A DNA stretch of 64,000 bases from Dastarcus helophoroides (lineage: Eukaryota > Arthropoda > Insecta > Coleoptera > Bothrideridae). The position numbers and the translations under genes were made by a program. This document shows positions 1-19,100 of the stretch, piece by piece. Where the stretch lies: assembly GCA_028583605.1 (NCBI GenBank), contig CM053332.1:23647823-23711822 (forward strand), read 5' to 3'. The notes beneath the pieces were generated by a model. It was given only the letters and a program-made list of their open reading frames with translations, ran no database searches and was not told where the DNA came from. Every line of letters starts with the position of its first letter. Position 1 is the stretch's first letter.

Positions 1-9
1 CTCGCTTAC

Positions 10-5952
<5,943 letters not shown>

Positions 5953-7109
5953 CTTTGCACGATCACAGCTTCATCTCGCCATCCCAAAAAACTATCAAAT
6001 TCGTTTGCGCCGGATATTATCAAGCTTGCATTTCTGGGAATTTCGTCGATTCATTATAAGAGCAAAACAACTCGATAAACAGTTCCTGGAAGTGCGTTAG
6101 CGATTATCAATGCGGCGCGAACTAGATTGTGTCGTATTCTAACGCAATTGCGTTGACTTACGCTTAGAATTTTTCCATTTGGGTGTCGTAAACTCGAATT
6201 ATTTGTTTAATAAAATCGTACCAAAACACCCAAACACTAGAAGCAGTTATCTGGATGACACATAAACGTCACATATGTCAAAAATGATAATGGCTGCGTT
6301 CACCGTTGGTTGCATATTTATTTAGCGTATGGCGCCGCGCGCATGCAACATAGATACAGTATATCTAGGTGAAACGCATTGTACGTTTTTGCCATCCTGG
6401 CAGACAAATATTAAACTATTTGTAGGTTTAAATTTTGAATAGCCCGCCAATTGTTTGTTATTTGAAGTTGGCAGTACAATGCAGTGTTGCCAACCCAAAA
6501 ATATCTATTTCTGTCACGCCGAACAAAAAATCCTGCTATTTATGCGCAAAACCTGCTGCCCACTCTTGAATCTTTTATAAACAAAGTTGTTACACATATG
6601 GTACGCACGGCGTACGACACAACAATAGTTGTTTGATTAGCAACGGAAAGAAGTTAATTGTCAATCAAGTAAGACATTTGTTTGTCTGGATTTGCAGAAT
6701 GAAACTAACTGCTTAACAAAAATAAAATATATGTTGTGAAATGCCAAATTAATATCAGAACTATTTACCTTCTTTAGGTTGGCATTGCATTGTTCTATGT
6801 TTGCTGAAAATGTCAAATGTCAATCAATAATAATTTTTAATAAAATCAGAGACTATACAGTTTCTCTATGAATAAAACAGTCAGTCATGCAGTAAGAAGT
6901 TTCTCTATGCAATATATTAGAAGAATCCAGCATCCTGCCTAAAAGCTATTCCACTAATCAAAATTAACAACAATATACAATTTATAGCTTAAGAGAAAAG
7001 AACTGCACTACGTTATTTGGGTTTAGGATGATTGTACAGGTACTGAAATATTCAAATTAGATATACATATAAACAAATAATGTTGTTTACATTTGTAGTT
7101 ACTTTTTCG
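5953..7109. other. Intergenic region, Pi3K upstream side
   Basis: No supportable gene. It should contain the Pi3K promoter, since the Pi3K ATG is at 5952 reading left. A 14-bp palindrome AACGCAATTGCGTT lies at about 6139-6152. The segment about 6413-6500 is a fragment of the dispersed repeat seen in full, in reverse, at 62995-63365. Confidence 0.6.
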
Positions 7110-9650
7110 ACTAGGGCAGCCTCCTGGAACTGGTGAAAGACTCTGTATTTATACAACTTGCTGCATCCTGAAAATCCCGTTGCATTACCATTTCAACAGC
7201 TTTATGGTTCAATTTAGACATATAAGTGGTTTGCAGATGGATATATTTTGATTGGGTTTAGTTCTGGTTACTTTATTGCAGTCTACACAAGAAAGAAGTA
7301 GGTCAGGAAATGTTCCAAGTAAAAATCAAGTTAGCAGATATTAACATCTGTCTCACATCAATAAAAGCGTCCTATGGAGATAATATGTAATGATGCACAA
7401 AAAATAAGACTTTCATTTTTCAAGCAACATTTTGCAGCATCAAGATTCACGATCTTTCAAATTTACACGAAACATCTTCAGTTTTAACATTACCACAAGA
7501 AGTTGGCTTGGAACATATCTGGTGGAGCGTCGATGGTCAGTTACCGGCAGTTTGTACTAACGGAGGCTCTCTAAATGTGTATGTGTCTCACATGCCTCAA
7601 TTGACTGCAGTTTGTGAACCACATATTTTATCCAGCTTAACCGAAGTCAGTCTGTTTACCTACACTCCTGATAAGGTAACGAATCAGGCATATTTTCCTC
7701 AAATTGCGAAATAACGACTTTAATCACAACATTTTGACTTTGTACTCAAAATTTCAAAAATAAAGCTAAAATTTTTAGCAGTTGTGGTGATGTTGTTTCG
7801 ATTAGAACATAAAAACCACATCAATTTAAACATATTAAACTAGGAATAACAGTGAACAGAAGGACTAACTATATTTAAGACCCGAACAGAACTGATTCTC
7901 TTTAAATTTTTTCTTCTCCACTTTACCTACAAGTGGGGGTTCTTTCGTCTTTTAGAAATAATGTTAATGGCTTTCAGAGAAAATACTATTCTGAAAACTA
8001 ATGATATTTGTACGTATTTACACTTATCAAGGAAGATCGAAAAATCCCAATGACGATTTCAATAAGGTCATTAGGACATAATGATAATACTGTTTATGCC
8101 CGTACATTATTCCTAGAAGGTACGCTACACAGTTTTGAGTGTTTTCACGAAATTTTCGGTTTAAACTGGAAACTTTTACTTTTTTTTGTAAAACTTAACC
8201 AAAAAAGAAGAGTCGAAATTTCCATATTAAAGTTGTAATTTTGCAAAAGAACTAAATTTAAGAACAGCACAATCTTCTTAGAAATTCATACTCGAAAGAT
8301 CCATATTTCTTTCAGTATTTTAAACTTAAAGTAATCATCTTGAATTACATTTAGAAACTTGGAATTTCTGATTTAATTTAGACATGTTATGTTTATTCCA
8401 AAGTTAATTTCAGAAATTTGAAATGAGGAAACTGTTAAAAGTATAAACTATTAATACATGCAATTACGAGTATTTTGCCACAACACGGATATTATACAAA
8501 AATATTTTAGTTAATTTAAATAATATCCATGTAATTTAAAAACTTTTATTAGATTTAAATATACTTTTCAAAAATTACATTAAAAAAATATATTATTAGT
8601 TGTTATGTCTTGCAAACTAACCATAATTTTATAATAAGTTTTATGACTGTAGAAAGAAAAATGAAAATTTCTAAATTGAAAAAAAAAACTTAATTTTAAT
8701 TGCAAATACTTAGTTAATACTAATAATAAGATGAACGCCCCGTTTAATCTTTCGTCAACCATATTAATACATTTCAATTTTAAGCGCTTCAAGTCTATAG
8801 AAAATTGGAAGAAGTCTGCATGATTTGGTCACTAGTAACAATGCTTCGACATCGAAAACAACATGTGGTTACATTTGCATGTATTTGAAGGATTTCGATG
8901 CAGCCCAGAAGTAGTTTTTGGCTTCAAATAAAACGAAATCTGCTTCAGAAATGAGAAGAGATCTTCTTCAGCTGGATCAAGCATTACAATTAGCGAAAAA
9001 GATGGCACCAGAATAGATAATTTCATGAGAATATGCACAGCAACTGGAGTTTACGTAAGAAAATCTTTAACTGTCATATAATAATCTCATTATTATTAAT
9101 TTACAGCTGCAGACATGTTTACTACGAAAAAGGTCTTCAAGAAAATCTGGACGATCATTTTATCTGTAAGGCAGGCATTTCTAAAACCCCCATATATTGT
9201 AATAATATTCGACATTGAACGAGTGTGGCAATTGAATTGGTTAACAATATGACGATTGAATTGGTTAACAAGAAACTTCAACGGGAATGCGCAAAAATTG
9301 AAAAGACAAAGCAGCTGGCGGAGGCCGCGTTATTTTGTCAATGTCAAGTATACGAAAGGGCACCAATGAAGTACATTAAACTGAAAAATTGGGCCAAAGT
9401 TGGCGAAATTTTACTTTACCAGTAAAATACATTTGGAGTATGCCAAAGTTAAAGAAAAGGGAGGAAAATATGAAGAAACTTAGGTTTACTATAATGGGAA
9501 AGATTTTGATTCGGCTATTCGACTGCATTTAGAAAATTTGAATAATCCAGAAATGGTGGTCGCTGGCTGGAAACCAAAAGTGTAGAAGGAACAAAACTTG
9601 TTGCGAGGTTTGTATTTTTGAAGCGAAAACTTCTACTTCAACTGCTTCTA
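7110..9650 (+). pseudogene. WDR19: WDR19/IFT144 pseudogene (decayed, unprocessed)
   Basis: WDR19 (IFT144) is an IFT-A subunit for retrograde intraflagellar transport: N-terminal WD40 repeats, then a TPR-like solenoid. Fragments appear in the right order. The WD40 part is at about 7165-7673 (WFADGYILIGFSSGYF, EVGQEMFQV, IKIHDLSNLHE, LTAVCEPHI); the solenoid part is at about 8780-9640 (MRRDLLQLDQALQLAKKMAP, KNWAKVGEILL, LENLNNPE, VEGTKLVARF). Decay is clear: in-frame stops from substitutions (AAG-TAG near 8907, GAA-TAG near 9015, ACT-TAG near 9480), frameshifts near 7290 and 9030, and most middle exons missing. Splice-like junctions survive (GTAACG at about 7674, TTACAG at about 9107), so it came from a genomic copy, not a retrocopy. 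The gene's start and zinc-finger end are absent. Family call is strong; whether a functional copy exists elsewhere cannot be told. Confidence 0.88.
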
Positions 9651-10079
9651 AATAAGTGGAAACTTCTTTAGGAGCGTTGAACGATTTTATGTAGGGGGAA
9701 ACGTGTCGTTTTTCGCTAATTTGCGTTACCAATATGCTCTAATGTTAACAGAACTATGTAGCTACAAGACGTGTAATAGAATTAAAAAATTGCATTGTTG
9801 ACAGTGAGTTTTGCACCCAAATTCTTTTAATTTTTCTTGCATGTGACATGCCATTAAGTAGTAATGTATAAATCAACAGTTAAAAATTAGAAACATTTAA
9901 AAATACATTAATATGAAGAAGCATGAATACAAATGGGAATGATAATTACGTTCTGCAAACAAAGAAAAATTTACATGTATAAGACAACATAACAGACCAT
10001 GGTATGTGAATATAACACTGCAAAATTCCATTTTTCATTTTATAAATCGTTAGTTTTATCTAAAATGGTGTTATTTACA
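9650..10079. other. AT-rich intergenic segment
   Basis: No gene seen. About 9890-10010 resembles 11885-12020 (a shared run around TCTGCAAACAAAGA), so it is part of a locally duplicated repeat. Confidence 0.5.
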
Positions 10080-11370
10080 TTTTTGGTTTAAACATCGATT
10101 TTTCCCAGACCCACCTTTTTGTTGATTCTTCGATGCAATAGTTTGACTTCTGATTTATTTTCTTGGCTCCGGGAATGCCGGGCAGTGATACCTGGATTTC
10201 CAAGACACTTCTTCAACAAAATGTTAACTAAAATTTGAACAGAATAAAACAATTTAATATAATAATATAGTAATAATTAATAAAGATTATCGAAGAAATA
10301 GGAAACAAATTTCAAATAACAAAATTTGCCATTTCAGTTAATAAAATATAACCAAATTGAAATAATTATATGGAACAATTATACATCTTGTCCTAAAAGA
10401 AATGCAACCCTCATTAGTTAAATAAGTATCTGTCGAAAGTATAGAAAATGAATTTAGTTTTGAAGCAAATGACAAGATAGACTCACCTTTTCTCGATTCT
10501 AAAACGCAGCAGTTTGGCTTCTGGCTTTCTTGGCCCCCGGAATTCCGGGAGATGATACCGACTTTTTAAGACTCACTTCTACAACAAAATGTTGAGAAAC
10601 ATTCACCTATCCTAGGTACAAATGTACCAAGTTTTAGGCTCGGTGGTATCACCGGAATCCCGAGGGGTGATACCGAATTTCCAAGACTCACTTCTACAAC
10701 ATAAAGTTGAGAAATATTTACCTATCCTAGATACAAATGTATTAGGCTCAATGGTATCACTGGTCTTTGCTAGCTCTTAAACAGAATAAGACAAATTGGT
10801 AACAGCAAATAACATTTAATTACGCTAATTAAATATTTAAAGCATTGTTATTTATATTTTTGATTTATGAATCGAATTTTTTCAGACTCACCCCTCTGTT
10901 GATTGTTCGATGCAGTAGTTTGGCTTCTGGTTTTATGTTCTTGGCCCCCGGAATTCCAGGAGATAATATGGAATTTCCAAGACTAACTTCTACAACAAAA
11001 AGTTGAGAAACATTTATATTTTTTTGATTTACAAATCGAATTTTCCAGACTCGTCTCTTTGTTGCTTCTTCGATGCAATAGTTTGGCTTCTGGTTGTATT
11101 TTCTTGGCTCCCGGAATTCCAGGAGGTGATACGGACTTTTCAGGACTCACTTCTACAACAAAACGTTGAGAAACATTCACCTATCCTAGATACAAATGTA
11201 CCAAGTATTAGGCTCGGTGGTATCACTCATGGAATCCCGAGAGGTGATACCGAATTTCCAAGATTCACTTCTACAACAAAATGTTGAGAAACATTCACCT
11301 ATCCTAGATACAAATGTACCAAGTAATAGGCTCGGTGGTATCACTGGTTAGCTGTAAATGGAATAAGACA
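10080..11370. repeat. Composite tandem repeat with GGAATTCC / GGTGATACC cores
   Basis: At least four irregular copies (about 10080, 10480, 10860 and 11030) share blocks containing TTTGGCTTCTGG, CCCGGAATTCC, GGTGATAC, CTTCTACAACAAAA and CCTATCCTAGATACAAATGT. Within copies, GGTATCACC and GGTGATACC lie as inverted pairs, for example about 10647-10676. No convincing protein is encoded. Confidence 0.8.
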
Positions 11371-12039
11371 CATTGGTAACAGCAAATAACATTTAATTAT
11401 ACTAATTACATAAATAACAAAACCTTTTTTTAAGAAAGTGGCCACAGTCTTTAACAAAGATGAGGGACAATGTACTGAATTGTTAAAATAAAAATATAAA
11501 ATACATTAGACACAAAAGAATAAAAAATCGATTTCGTATTCTGTACAATAGTGCAATTAAATAACAACAAACATTAAACAAGTCAACATTGAAACTATAA
11601 AATATACATACAGATGGACAAGGTAACAGAACATTTAATTAAATTAAAAATAACAACAAAAATAAAACGTAAATATCATACGTTTGTAATTAAACAATCA
11701 ATATACAAAGACAATAAACTATTGATAGAATATACCAGCTGAAAATAAATGACAAAATGAAATTAAAAAAATCCAGTTGACGATTGCAAAACAATGTTTA
11801 ATATAACCTAATGAAAAAAGAACTTGATTAGAAAGCTGAAATAAATAAATAACAAATTCAATGTACAAACTAACAATAAAAATTAGAAATATTCGAAAAT
11901 ACACAGGAAAACGTCAATGTAAAGAAACATAAATACAAAATATAAAAATTATTCCCTACCTGTGACGATCTGCAAACAAAGACAAATTTAAAACGGCTGC
12001 ATGCATAATTATAAGACTATAATACCTGCGAAGCGAATT
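11371..12039. other. AT-rich intergenic segment
   Basis: No gene, RNA or recognisable element beyond the local duplication noted at 9650-10079. Confidence 0.5.
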
Positions 12040-12245
12040 AAAATTTAGTGTTAAATAATACTTGTTTCCACATCTTATGGTACTCGAAGTCATAATGCCG
12101 TTGCCCTTTGTTAGTGGATTTAACTTTAAAAAAAGAAAACTACGAATTAAAATTTAGTGTTAAATAATGCTCGTTTCCACATACTACTCACGGTTACCCT
12201 GGAGGCATAATAGAGTGGCCCCTTGCGAATGGATTGATCTTAAAA
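12040..12245 (+). repeat. Two tandem LINE 3'-end fragments
   Basis: A block beginning GAATTAAAATTTAGTGTTAA occurs twice (about 12038 and 12142). Each is followed by a sequence like the 3' end of the retrotransposon fragments at 38580-39085 and 44328-44860 (…CCCCTTGCGAATGGATT). This suggests two 5'-truncated 3' ends in tandem. Confidence 0.6.
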
Positions 12246-14094
12246 GAAATAAAACTAAAAATAAAGCAAGCAAATAGACAAATAGAAAACTTACCGATAC
12301 ATCTTCATGGCACCACGATCACTGTTTACGCGCGCGGATCGACAATCGATAAGTGAAGGAATGATAGCAAGAGACGAGGAAGGCAGTTCTTTTATAGCCA
12401 TCAGGCAACAAACTTCCACAAAAGAAAACGTTGTATATACATACTCCTTAAAGGTGTCGACATGCTTTGTTGAGCACGGATTAGGGGCACCAAGAGTTGT
12501 ACTCTCCCGCGCATACCTGGCACCGGTATGTGCGGTACCTGGCACATTAACTAATGAGGAAGAAAGTCGACCGCACTCAGACCCATCTCGATCGCGATCA
12601 TCTCAACACTTCGACCGCCGATAAATAACTAAATAAATCGAGTGTCATTGTTAAACGACGTTCGAATGTCAGTGTCATATGACATCAATACACGCACAGT
12701 TGCAATATGGTGAATCCCCGCGCTCTTGCTGCAACAGACGTTGCCTGATTGTGCCAACAAGCCACGCTCCGTTCAGAGGCGAATAAATTCGAGAATTACG
12801 TTGCGTAATTACACTGCGTAATTCTTCAGCAATAAGATTTTCAAATATAATTTAAATTTAACATAATTGTTAAGAAAAATGATTAAGATGTGAAAATTGT
12901 ATAAGTTATTTTTCTCTTTATTATTTATTATTGAAAAATAAAGCTAATGCGGTGTACAACTAGCCCCCAACTTTTGAAAGTGTTGATTTTTAAAGTGAAT
13001 ACTTCTTTGGGCGCCTCCGAACGATTTTGTGTGGTTTCGTGTGATAATCACTCACGTTACCATCACGCTTTACCAACATGCCCTAATATATTCTAATGTA
13101 AATATTAGAGCCTATCAAAGTGTATTTCATTATCAATAATAATAAAATTATTCAATAAGTAAATTAAATGACTTATCAATAAATATTAGTTTCGTTTCCA
13201 CACAATACAAGCATCTAAACCACAAATATAAGTAACTAGGTCAGTTCGACAGAATGTATTTTAAAATATTTCCAATATTCTAACTATATCTCCTTTTTTA
13301 AAAACTCGCCCTTCTAAAAATTTCGATTTTTGTTCAATTTTTTAAGTTCCTTTTTTAATTTTTGGCTGTTTGGCTTCAGTATTTAATCTGACGTAGATTT
13401 ATTTGAAATGGACTATAAATCTGTTGTGTTGCATATCATCAGAAGTAAAGGTAAGTTCACGCGTAAACATTTTGAAGATTAGTATGTTGCCTATATTTCA
13501 GGGGCTGTTTAACAAAACTAGCCGGACTAAATGTTTTCCGTATTATTTTCTTTACCATAATTAACAATTTAAATAATTTTCAGCATAAATTGTCACAAAA
13601 TATCAAAGAATTACTCTTAAAACAACAGACAACAAATTAAAATATTTAATGACGTTTGGTTTAGGATTCTAAAAACATAGAAAACTTTAGAAATGTCAGC
13701 GCTGCCACACGACTATATCTAAATATTACTAGTTGCCACCATAGATTAAATACAGTTGCCACCTTTGACTATACATATATTTCTTCTTCATGGTAGACCC
13801 TTATTGACCGGAAATATTATGTTTTTTTCAAAAAATGTTAAATAAATTGAAAAAAACAAAAAAAATATACATATATTTATTTTATTTTTTTAATTTATTT
13901 ATATTATCCAATGTTGCCACTGTAAAATTAAAGCTTAAGTGTCTAATTTGACGTAGATAAAATGGACCATAGATCTGTTTGTGTTGTAAAAATTACACAA
14001 AATACCTACTTTAGTAGATAATATAACTCATAAATAATATATGTACATGCATATTATGTCCGAATTAGAGATTTTAGCAAAATCCCGTTACAAT
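12246..14094. other. Gene-free region with dispersed repeat fragments
   Basis: A GC-richer patch at 12300-12625 has an open frame of about 105 codons with no family I recognise, so I do not call it a gene. About 13478-13590 matches part of the repeat at 62995-63365 in the opposite orientation. About 13789-13850 is a fragment of the family starting TGGTAGACCCTTATTGACCG. A short phrase (GACGTAGATTTATT… / GACGTAGATAAAATGGACC…) is duplicated near 13390 and 13950. Confidence 0.55.
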
Positions 14095-14102
14095 CTTTCT
14101 AA

Positions 14103-14743
14103 CAGAGACTAAATAGACTGAACACTTCAATGTTGTCTCATGCGTACAGTTGAAGCTAAAATGCGGGGTAGTGGGAAGCTGCATCCCACTACTCTTGGAC
14201 ATGGCCGGATTAAGTAAAATTTATAAATACGAAACTTGCCGCGTAACGGTTCTAACGATTTAGATGAAACTTTACAATTAGGGGCTTTTGGACCAATAGG
14301 ATAATTTTTATAGGTGCTTTTTGGTAAAAGTTCAGGAGAACTATTTTCAAAGACATCTTGGTTTACTAGTAAAATAATTTTCTTTCAATACGCGACGCCT
14401 GTGTACAATATTGTTAAGCCGGTGCTGTAAACACGTCATGATTGCAGTGAAATGGCGGCACGCGCACGCCGATAATTGAATATTTATATATTTCATTTTT
14501 ACCTACCCAAAGAATGAAACTCTTGATTTTCCTTCACTAATGTGTTCACTGAGGTTTCAACAATGATCCACAATACACTTCCCCATACTTTCAGACCGTT
14601 TTCTAAAAAAAAACCCGATGTTATGTTCGCAACGGTCTGTCAAATAATGAGAGTGCGTTGCAAACTGGGTTGAGCTAGGCTTCCGCCAGGCTTTCAACTG
14701 GCTTCACTGCTTACCGACTTACGTTCAGTCTATTTAGTCTCTG
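14103..14743. mobile_element. Non-autonomous hAT element (MITE), copy 2
   Basis: 641 bp with terminal inverted repeats CAGAGACTAAATAGACTGAA and the complement ending GTCTATTTAGTCTCTG. It is flanked on both sides by a perfect 8-bp target-site duplication CTTTCTAA (14095-14102 and 14744-14751), which marks the hAT superfamily. It has about 100 bp (around 14285-14380) not found in copy 1 and only one minisatellite unit. No transposase. Confidence 0.93.
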
Positions 14744-14751
14744 CTTTCTAA

Positions 14752-16167
14752 TTTAAAAAACCTTCCGGCTACATGCTACGAGCATCAAAATTCTGTTACT
14801 GTAGCAGAGTTCTGCTACGGTTGGCAACACTGGTACAATGTCAACGTCAATTCGGGGTGACGCGAGCATAGATAACGCGACCGCGTCTTGGCGGGAAGGA
14901 AGAGTTAGTTGTCTTTGGAGACATAGGAAAATAAATTATGAAAATATAAAAAATACATAAAAAAAGGTTGTATCACTAATTGAAGCTTTCTGAAGCTAAG
15001 ACTATGACGCATAAGAAAATATATAGTTCCATGCAACTCTGAGTTCATGTGTAAGTGAAACTTCTATGGTTGACGACAGGTCCGTATTCATATTTTGTAA
15101 TGAAGTCTATGTGACGTCATAGCGCCATTTTGTAGTTGAAATGAGCACTGTATTGAAAGTTTTCGCTAATTTTACGCACAGAACTGCATTTTGGCTATTT
15201 AGTTGGAGCATTTACACGATAAAAAAGTTTTCGTTGGCTGCACGATGCAAATAAAGGGGTGGAAAAATGTCGACGACTGATTTTAACAGTTTTTCTGACT
15301 TCGTAAATTTTACTTTTTACAAACGTGATAAATTGACACTTCTGATTTTTGACATTTCTCACCTTTTGTGGAATTCTTTTGATTTTTATTTAAAAAAAAA
15401 GGATACTAAAATTAAATATTCTCTGTATCTTCTTTGCGAGGTAGTGTTTTTTTCACGTTTTATTGGCTTTTTCTTCGCCAAGTACTCCTTTCATATTTCT
15501 AGATTTTCAGTAACCTTCTGTTAAAATCTCAACATTCTTTCTTTAATAATAACTGTAATATCTCCGAAAATTTATTAATTTCACTATTTCATCTATTTCC
15601 TACGGCATATTCCCAATATTTCTCTTAAGATGTTACCTTTTTTCTAAAATTGAAATCGTATCTACCTAACCTCCAATGGAACGGACTGGTCCTTGGTTAC
15701 CTTCAAAAAAATGAAATGAAAATAAATGAATGAAATACAGAACTTGTCCCCTGAAACCAAGAAAGATCTTTATTAGTTTCAGGGGACAAGTTCTGCAGTT
15801 CAATACCTAACCTCAAAATATGTTTCTTTCTTTTTATCTTGTAGCTCGCTCCCAGCGCATTACTTGGCGACGTCATTACTCTAAACGTTGATTGAATAAA
15901 TTTATTATTTATTCAATCAACGCTTTAAGAGCTTCAACTCTGAAATGCGGATTCTTAATAAAAGTAAACTTTAAAAAAAACAAACAATTTATTAAAGCGC
16001 ATACAAAGTTAGGATTTATTTCATTGACAATGCTACTTGTCTTTAACAATTTGTAGGTAATTATTTAAGTTTTTCTTTCAATTTTTTAACCTAATTGGTT
16101 CTTTTTGTTGAATTAATTATTCCTCTAGTTTTTTTATCACTTTTCTTACTCTGTTCGTTAACAATTC
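14752..16167. other. Gene-free spacer with repeat fragments and a hairpin
   Basis: About 14815-14935 is another fragment of the 62995-63365 repeat. 15267-15524 is an 85-codon frame with no recognisable family and AT-rich codon use, not called. 15674-15808 is a shortened copy of the large foldback family (GGAACGGACTGGTCC … CAGGGGACAAGTTCT). 15886-15922 is a perfect 16-bp-arm hairpin (CGTTGATTGAATAAAT with its complement, loop TTATT). Confidence 0.6.
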
Positions 16168-19100
16168 TTAGTTTGCATGTTTCGATTTTTTATTCTTTTT
16201 TCTAATTTGTTCCTCACCTTCAGTGATATCACATATTTTATCAGAAACTTCATAAGACCGCTTCTTAGATTCGTTCTTGTCAATACTTCCATTATCATCT
16301 TTAGCTAAGTTATTCTTTAATGCTTTATTCTTCTTTTTTGATTTGTTGCTGGGCGCTTCTTCACAACAATTAACAGGTACGATATCCCCATCAAACCGTT
16401 CTTTTTTGTGCTTCCTTTTTGAACATGTTTCTTCATTCGAATCCTTGATCTCCGTCATTGGTTGACATTTCTGATCTTCAGGAATATCCCCAGTTTTCTT
16501 CGATTTCTTCCGCTTTAGCGCTTCAGTGCAGTGAATCGGCAGTACTTCAATTTCTTCATGCAACACAACAGCAACTTCTCGCTCCTCGATCATGTTATTT
16601 CTATTTTTCGATTTCTTTCGATCCTCTGGATCATCCCTCGTTCTTTTCGATTTCTTCTTTTTTTCTGGCAGTGCTTCAGTGTCTCTTCCGTGCAAGACAA
16701 GAGCAGCGGAAGCTGGATCTTGCTCGTCGGTCGCGTTATTTCTATTTTTTGATTTCCCTGGAATATCCCCAGTTCTTTTCGATTTCTTTTTTTCTTCTGG
16801 TAGCGCTTCAATATCTTTATGCAAGACAACAGCAACTTGCTCATCGTTCGCGTTATTTCTATTTTTCGATTTCTTTCTATCCTCTGGATCATCCCTCGTT
16901 CTTTTCGATTTCTTCTTTTTTTCTGGTAGCGCTTCAGTGTCTCCTCCATGCAAGACAACACCAGCGGAAGCCGCATCTTGCTCGTCGGTCGCGTTATTTC
17001 TATTTTTCGATTTCCCTGGAATATCTCCAGTTCTCTTCGATTTCTTTTTTTCTTCTGGTAGCGCTTCAGTGTCTTCTTCATGCAAGACAACATCAGCTAA
17101 AGCTGCATCTTGCTCCTTGTTCGCGTTATTTGTATTTTTCGATTTCTTCTTCTTGCGTTTGTCCCCATCGCTCAAAACTGGAATTTCTTGACTTTCAAGT
17201 TCGACATCTCTAAAGCGCGATTTCTTCTTCTTCTTGGATGGTACGTCTCCTTCGATAACCTCTTTACTGTGAGTAGCGTCGGCCAAAGTTTCGTTATTGG
17301 GGTATTCAGTTGTATTTTCCTGAGTCACTTCCATCTTCCTCCTTTTTCTTTTGGTCGATGTATCTTCGGCAGCTTTGGGTGTTTCGGCAGCTTTGGGTGC
17401 TTCGGCAGCTTTGGGGGCTTCGGCAGCTTTGGGTGCTACGACAGCGTTGGGTGCTTCGGCATCTTTGAGTGCTTGGGCAGCTTTGTGTGCTTCGGCAGCT
17501 TTGTGTGCTTCAGCAGCTTTGGGTACTTCGTCAACTTCAAATTTTCTCTCTTCCTTCACTTCAGAATTTGCTTTCGTACCCTTCACTTCAGAATTTGCAT
17601 CCTCTACTTCAGATGTCACTTTCTTACTCTTCTTTCGTTTGTTATATGGAGCTTCCGCTATCTCTCCCTTGACCGACACTTCGCCAGTTTCTTCCGGAAC
17701 ATCCCCACATTCCGCCTGTTTCTTTCTCTTCTTTTTCCTGGATACTTCGACCATTTCAGTGTCCTCATTCACTTGACTCTTCTGTTTTGATTTTTTCCCC
17801 TTGTTACTCGGTTCTGCTTCAATGTGTCTCTTTGTTTCACAATCAATCGCAATTTTATCTTCAATTTTGACCAATGAAGTACTCGCTTGATTAACTTCGG
17901 TGCCAGAGTCTTTCTCTTTCAGCTTCTTCCTCCGTTTTTTCGATCCTTCGTCTCCGCGGCCATCCACCCGCTTGCAAACCGATTCGATTTCGGTGGCGGC
18001 GACCGTTCGTCCCCCGTTCTTCTTTTTACCTTCACAATTATGACTCGCGTCGTCGACATTTGACATGTTTCCGCTTCGGTTGCCATGGTTCGGATTCAGT
18101 TTCGCTCTGAGTTCTTTGAAGTTTAGCAAGCCGACTTTCTGCGACATTACGCTGTAGAGGTTCTTGTTCAGAAGCGGGTTTTGTTCGCCCTCTTCCAATC
18201 GTTCGAAGACGGCGACGAAAAAGCCGTTGGTTCTGTCTGTGTCGGGGTTGGCGCAGATGCATTTTTCGCTGATTTCTTTGTATTTTGGGGGGCGGTTGCT
18301 AGGCCAAGGAACGTTTAGTAGCTTTTGGGCGTCGACTAGTTTGAAAGTTGGGCAAATTTCCATTACTTGTCGCACGACGTCTTCGTTTTCTTCCGAGTAT
18401 ATCGAGCATGTGGAGTAGACTACTTTTTTAACTTTGGGGAATTTTTTCAGGGCGAATTTCAGCATTTTGACTTGATAGTTGGCTAGTTTGGTCAAACGCT
18501 CCCAAGTTACTTGGGCCGAATCATCAATATCGATACGATCCGTTATACCTAAAACATTTTTTAAATTAAAGCTCTCTCGAAGAAAATAAATAAAAAGTGT
18601 TGCACGCGGAAACATGGGAGAATTTAAGGGGATAGCGCCTAATTTGTTCTCGAAATATCAATTTTAATTTCAAAACATTCATTTTTTCCTCAAGATTTTG
18701 TAAAAAGTTCACAGCTTTTGAATTTTTTCATGAAAGTATGACACAATCTTGAAATTATACCTGAGCCGGAACAACTGGGATCAATCAAGATGTATTCGAC
18801 ATCAGGGAAATCTTTCTCGCTTGCCATTAGGGAGTCCATCAGGAAAAGCTGGACGTTTCCAGCTCCGGAATTTTCCACCATCTGCTTTAAAATCGCGTGA
18901 CGTTTCGGATCTTGTTCGGCGGCGTATATTTTCCCAGTATTTTTCAGGATAGCGGCTAATTGAGTGGTTTTCATGCCGGGGGCGGCGCACATATCTAACA
19001 CAGTGCTCCCCTCGGGAGGGTTTAGTAATACAGCTGGTAAACAACTTGCCTGAAACGTGGAATTATTAGAAATTCGATATTTATCTGAATTATTTTGCTA

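Noticed and set aside
12307..12624. 105-codon frame in a GC-richer patch.
   Set aside because: An overlapping minus-strand frame is also open, no recognisable family, no supporting neighbours.
15267..15524. 85-codon frame.
   Set aside because: AT-rich phenylalanine/lysine composition without homology or splice context.
16458..17790. Long + strand frames of up to 251 codons.
   Set aside because: Antisense shadows of the Lys-rich NSUN5 tail.
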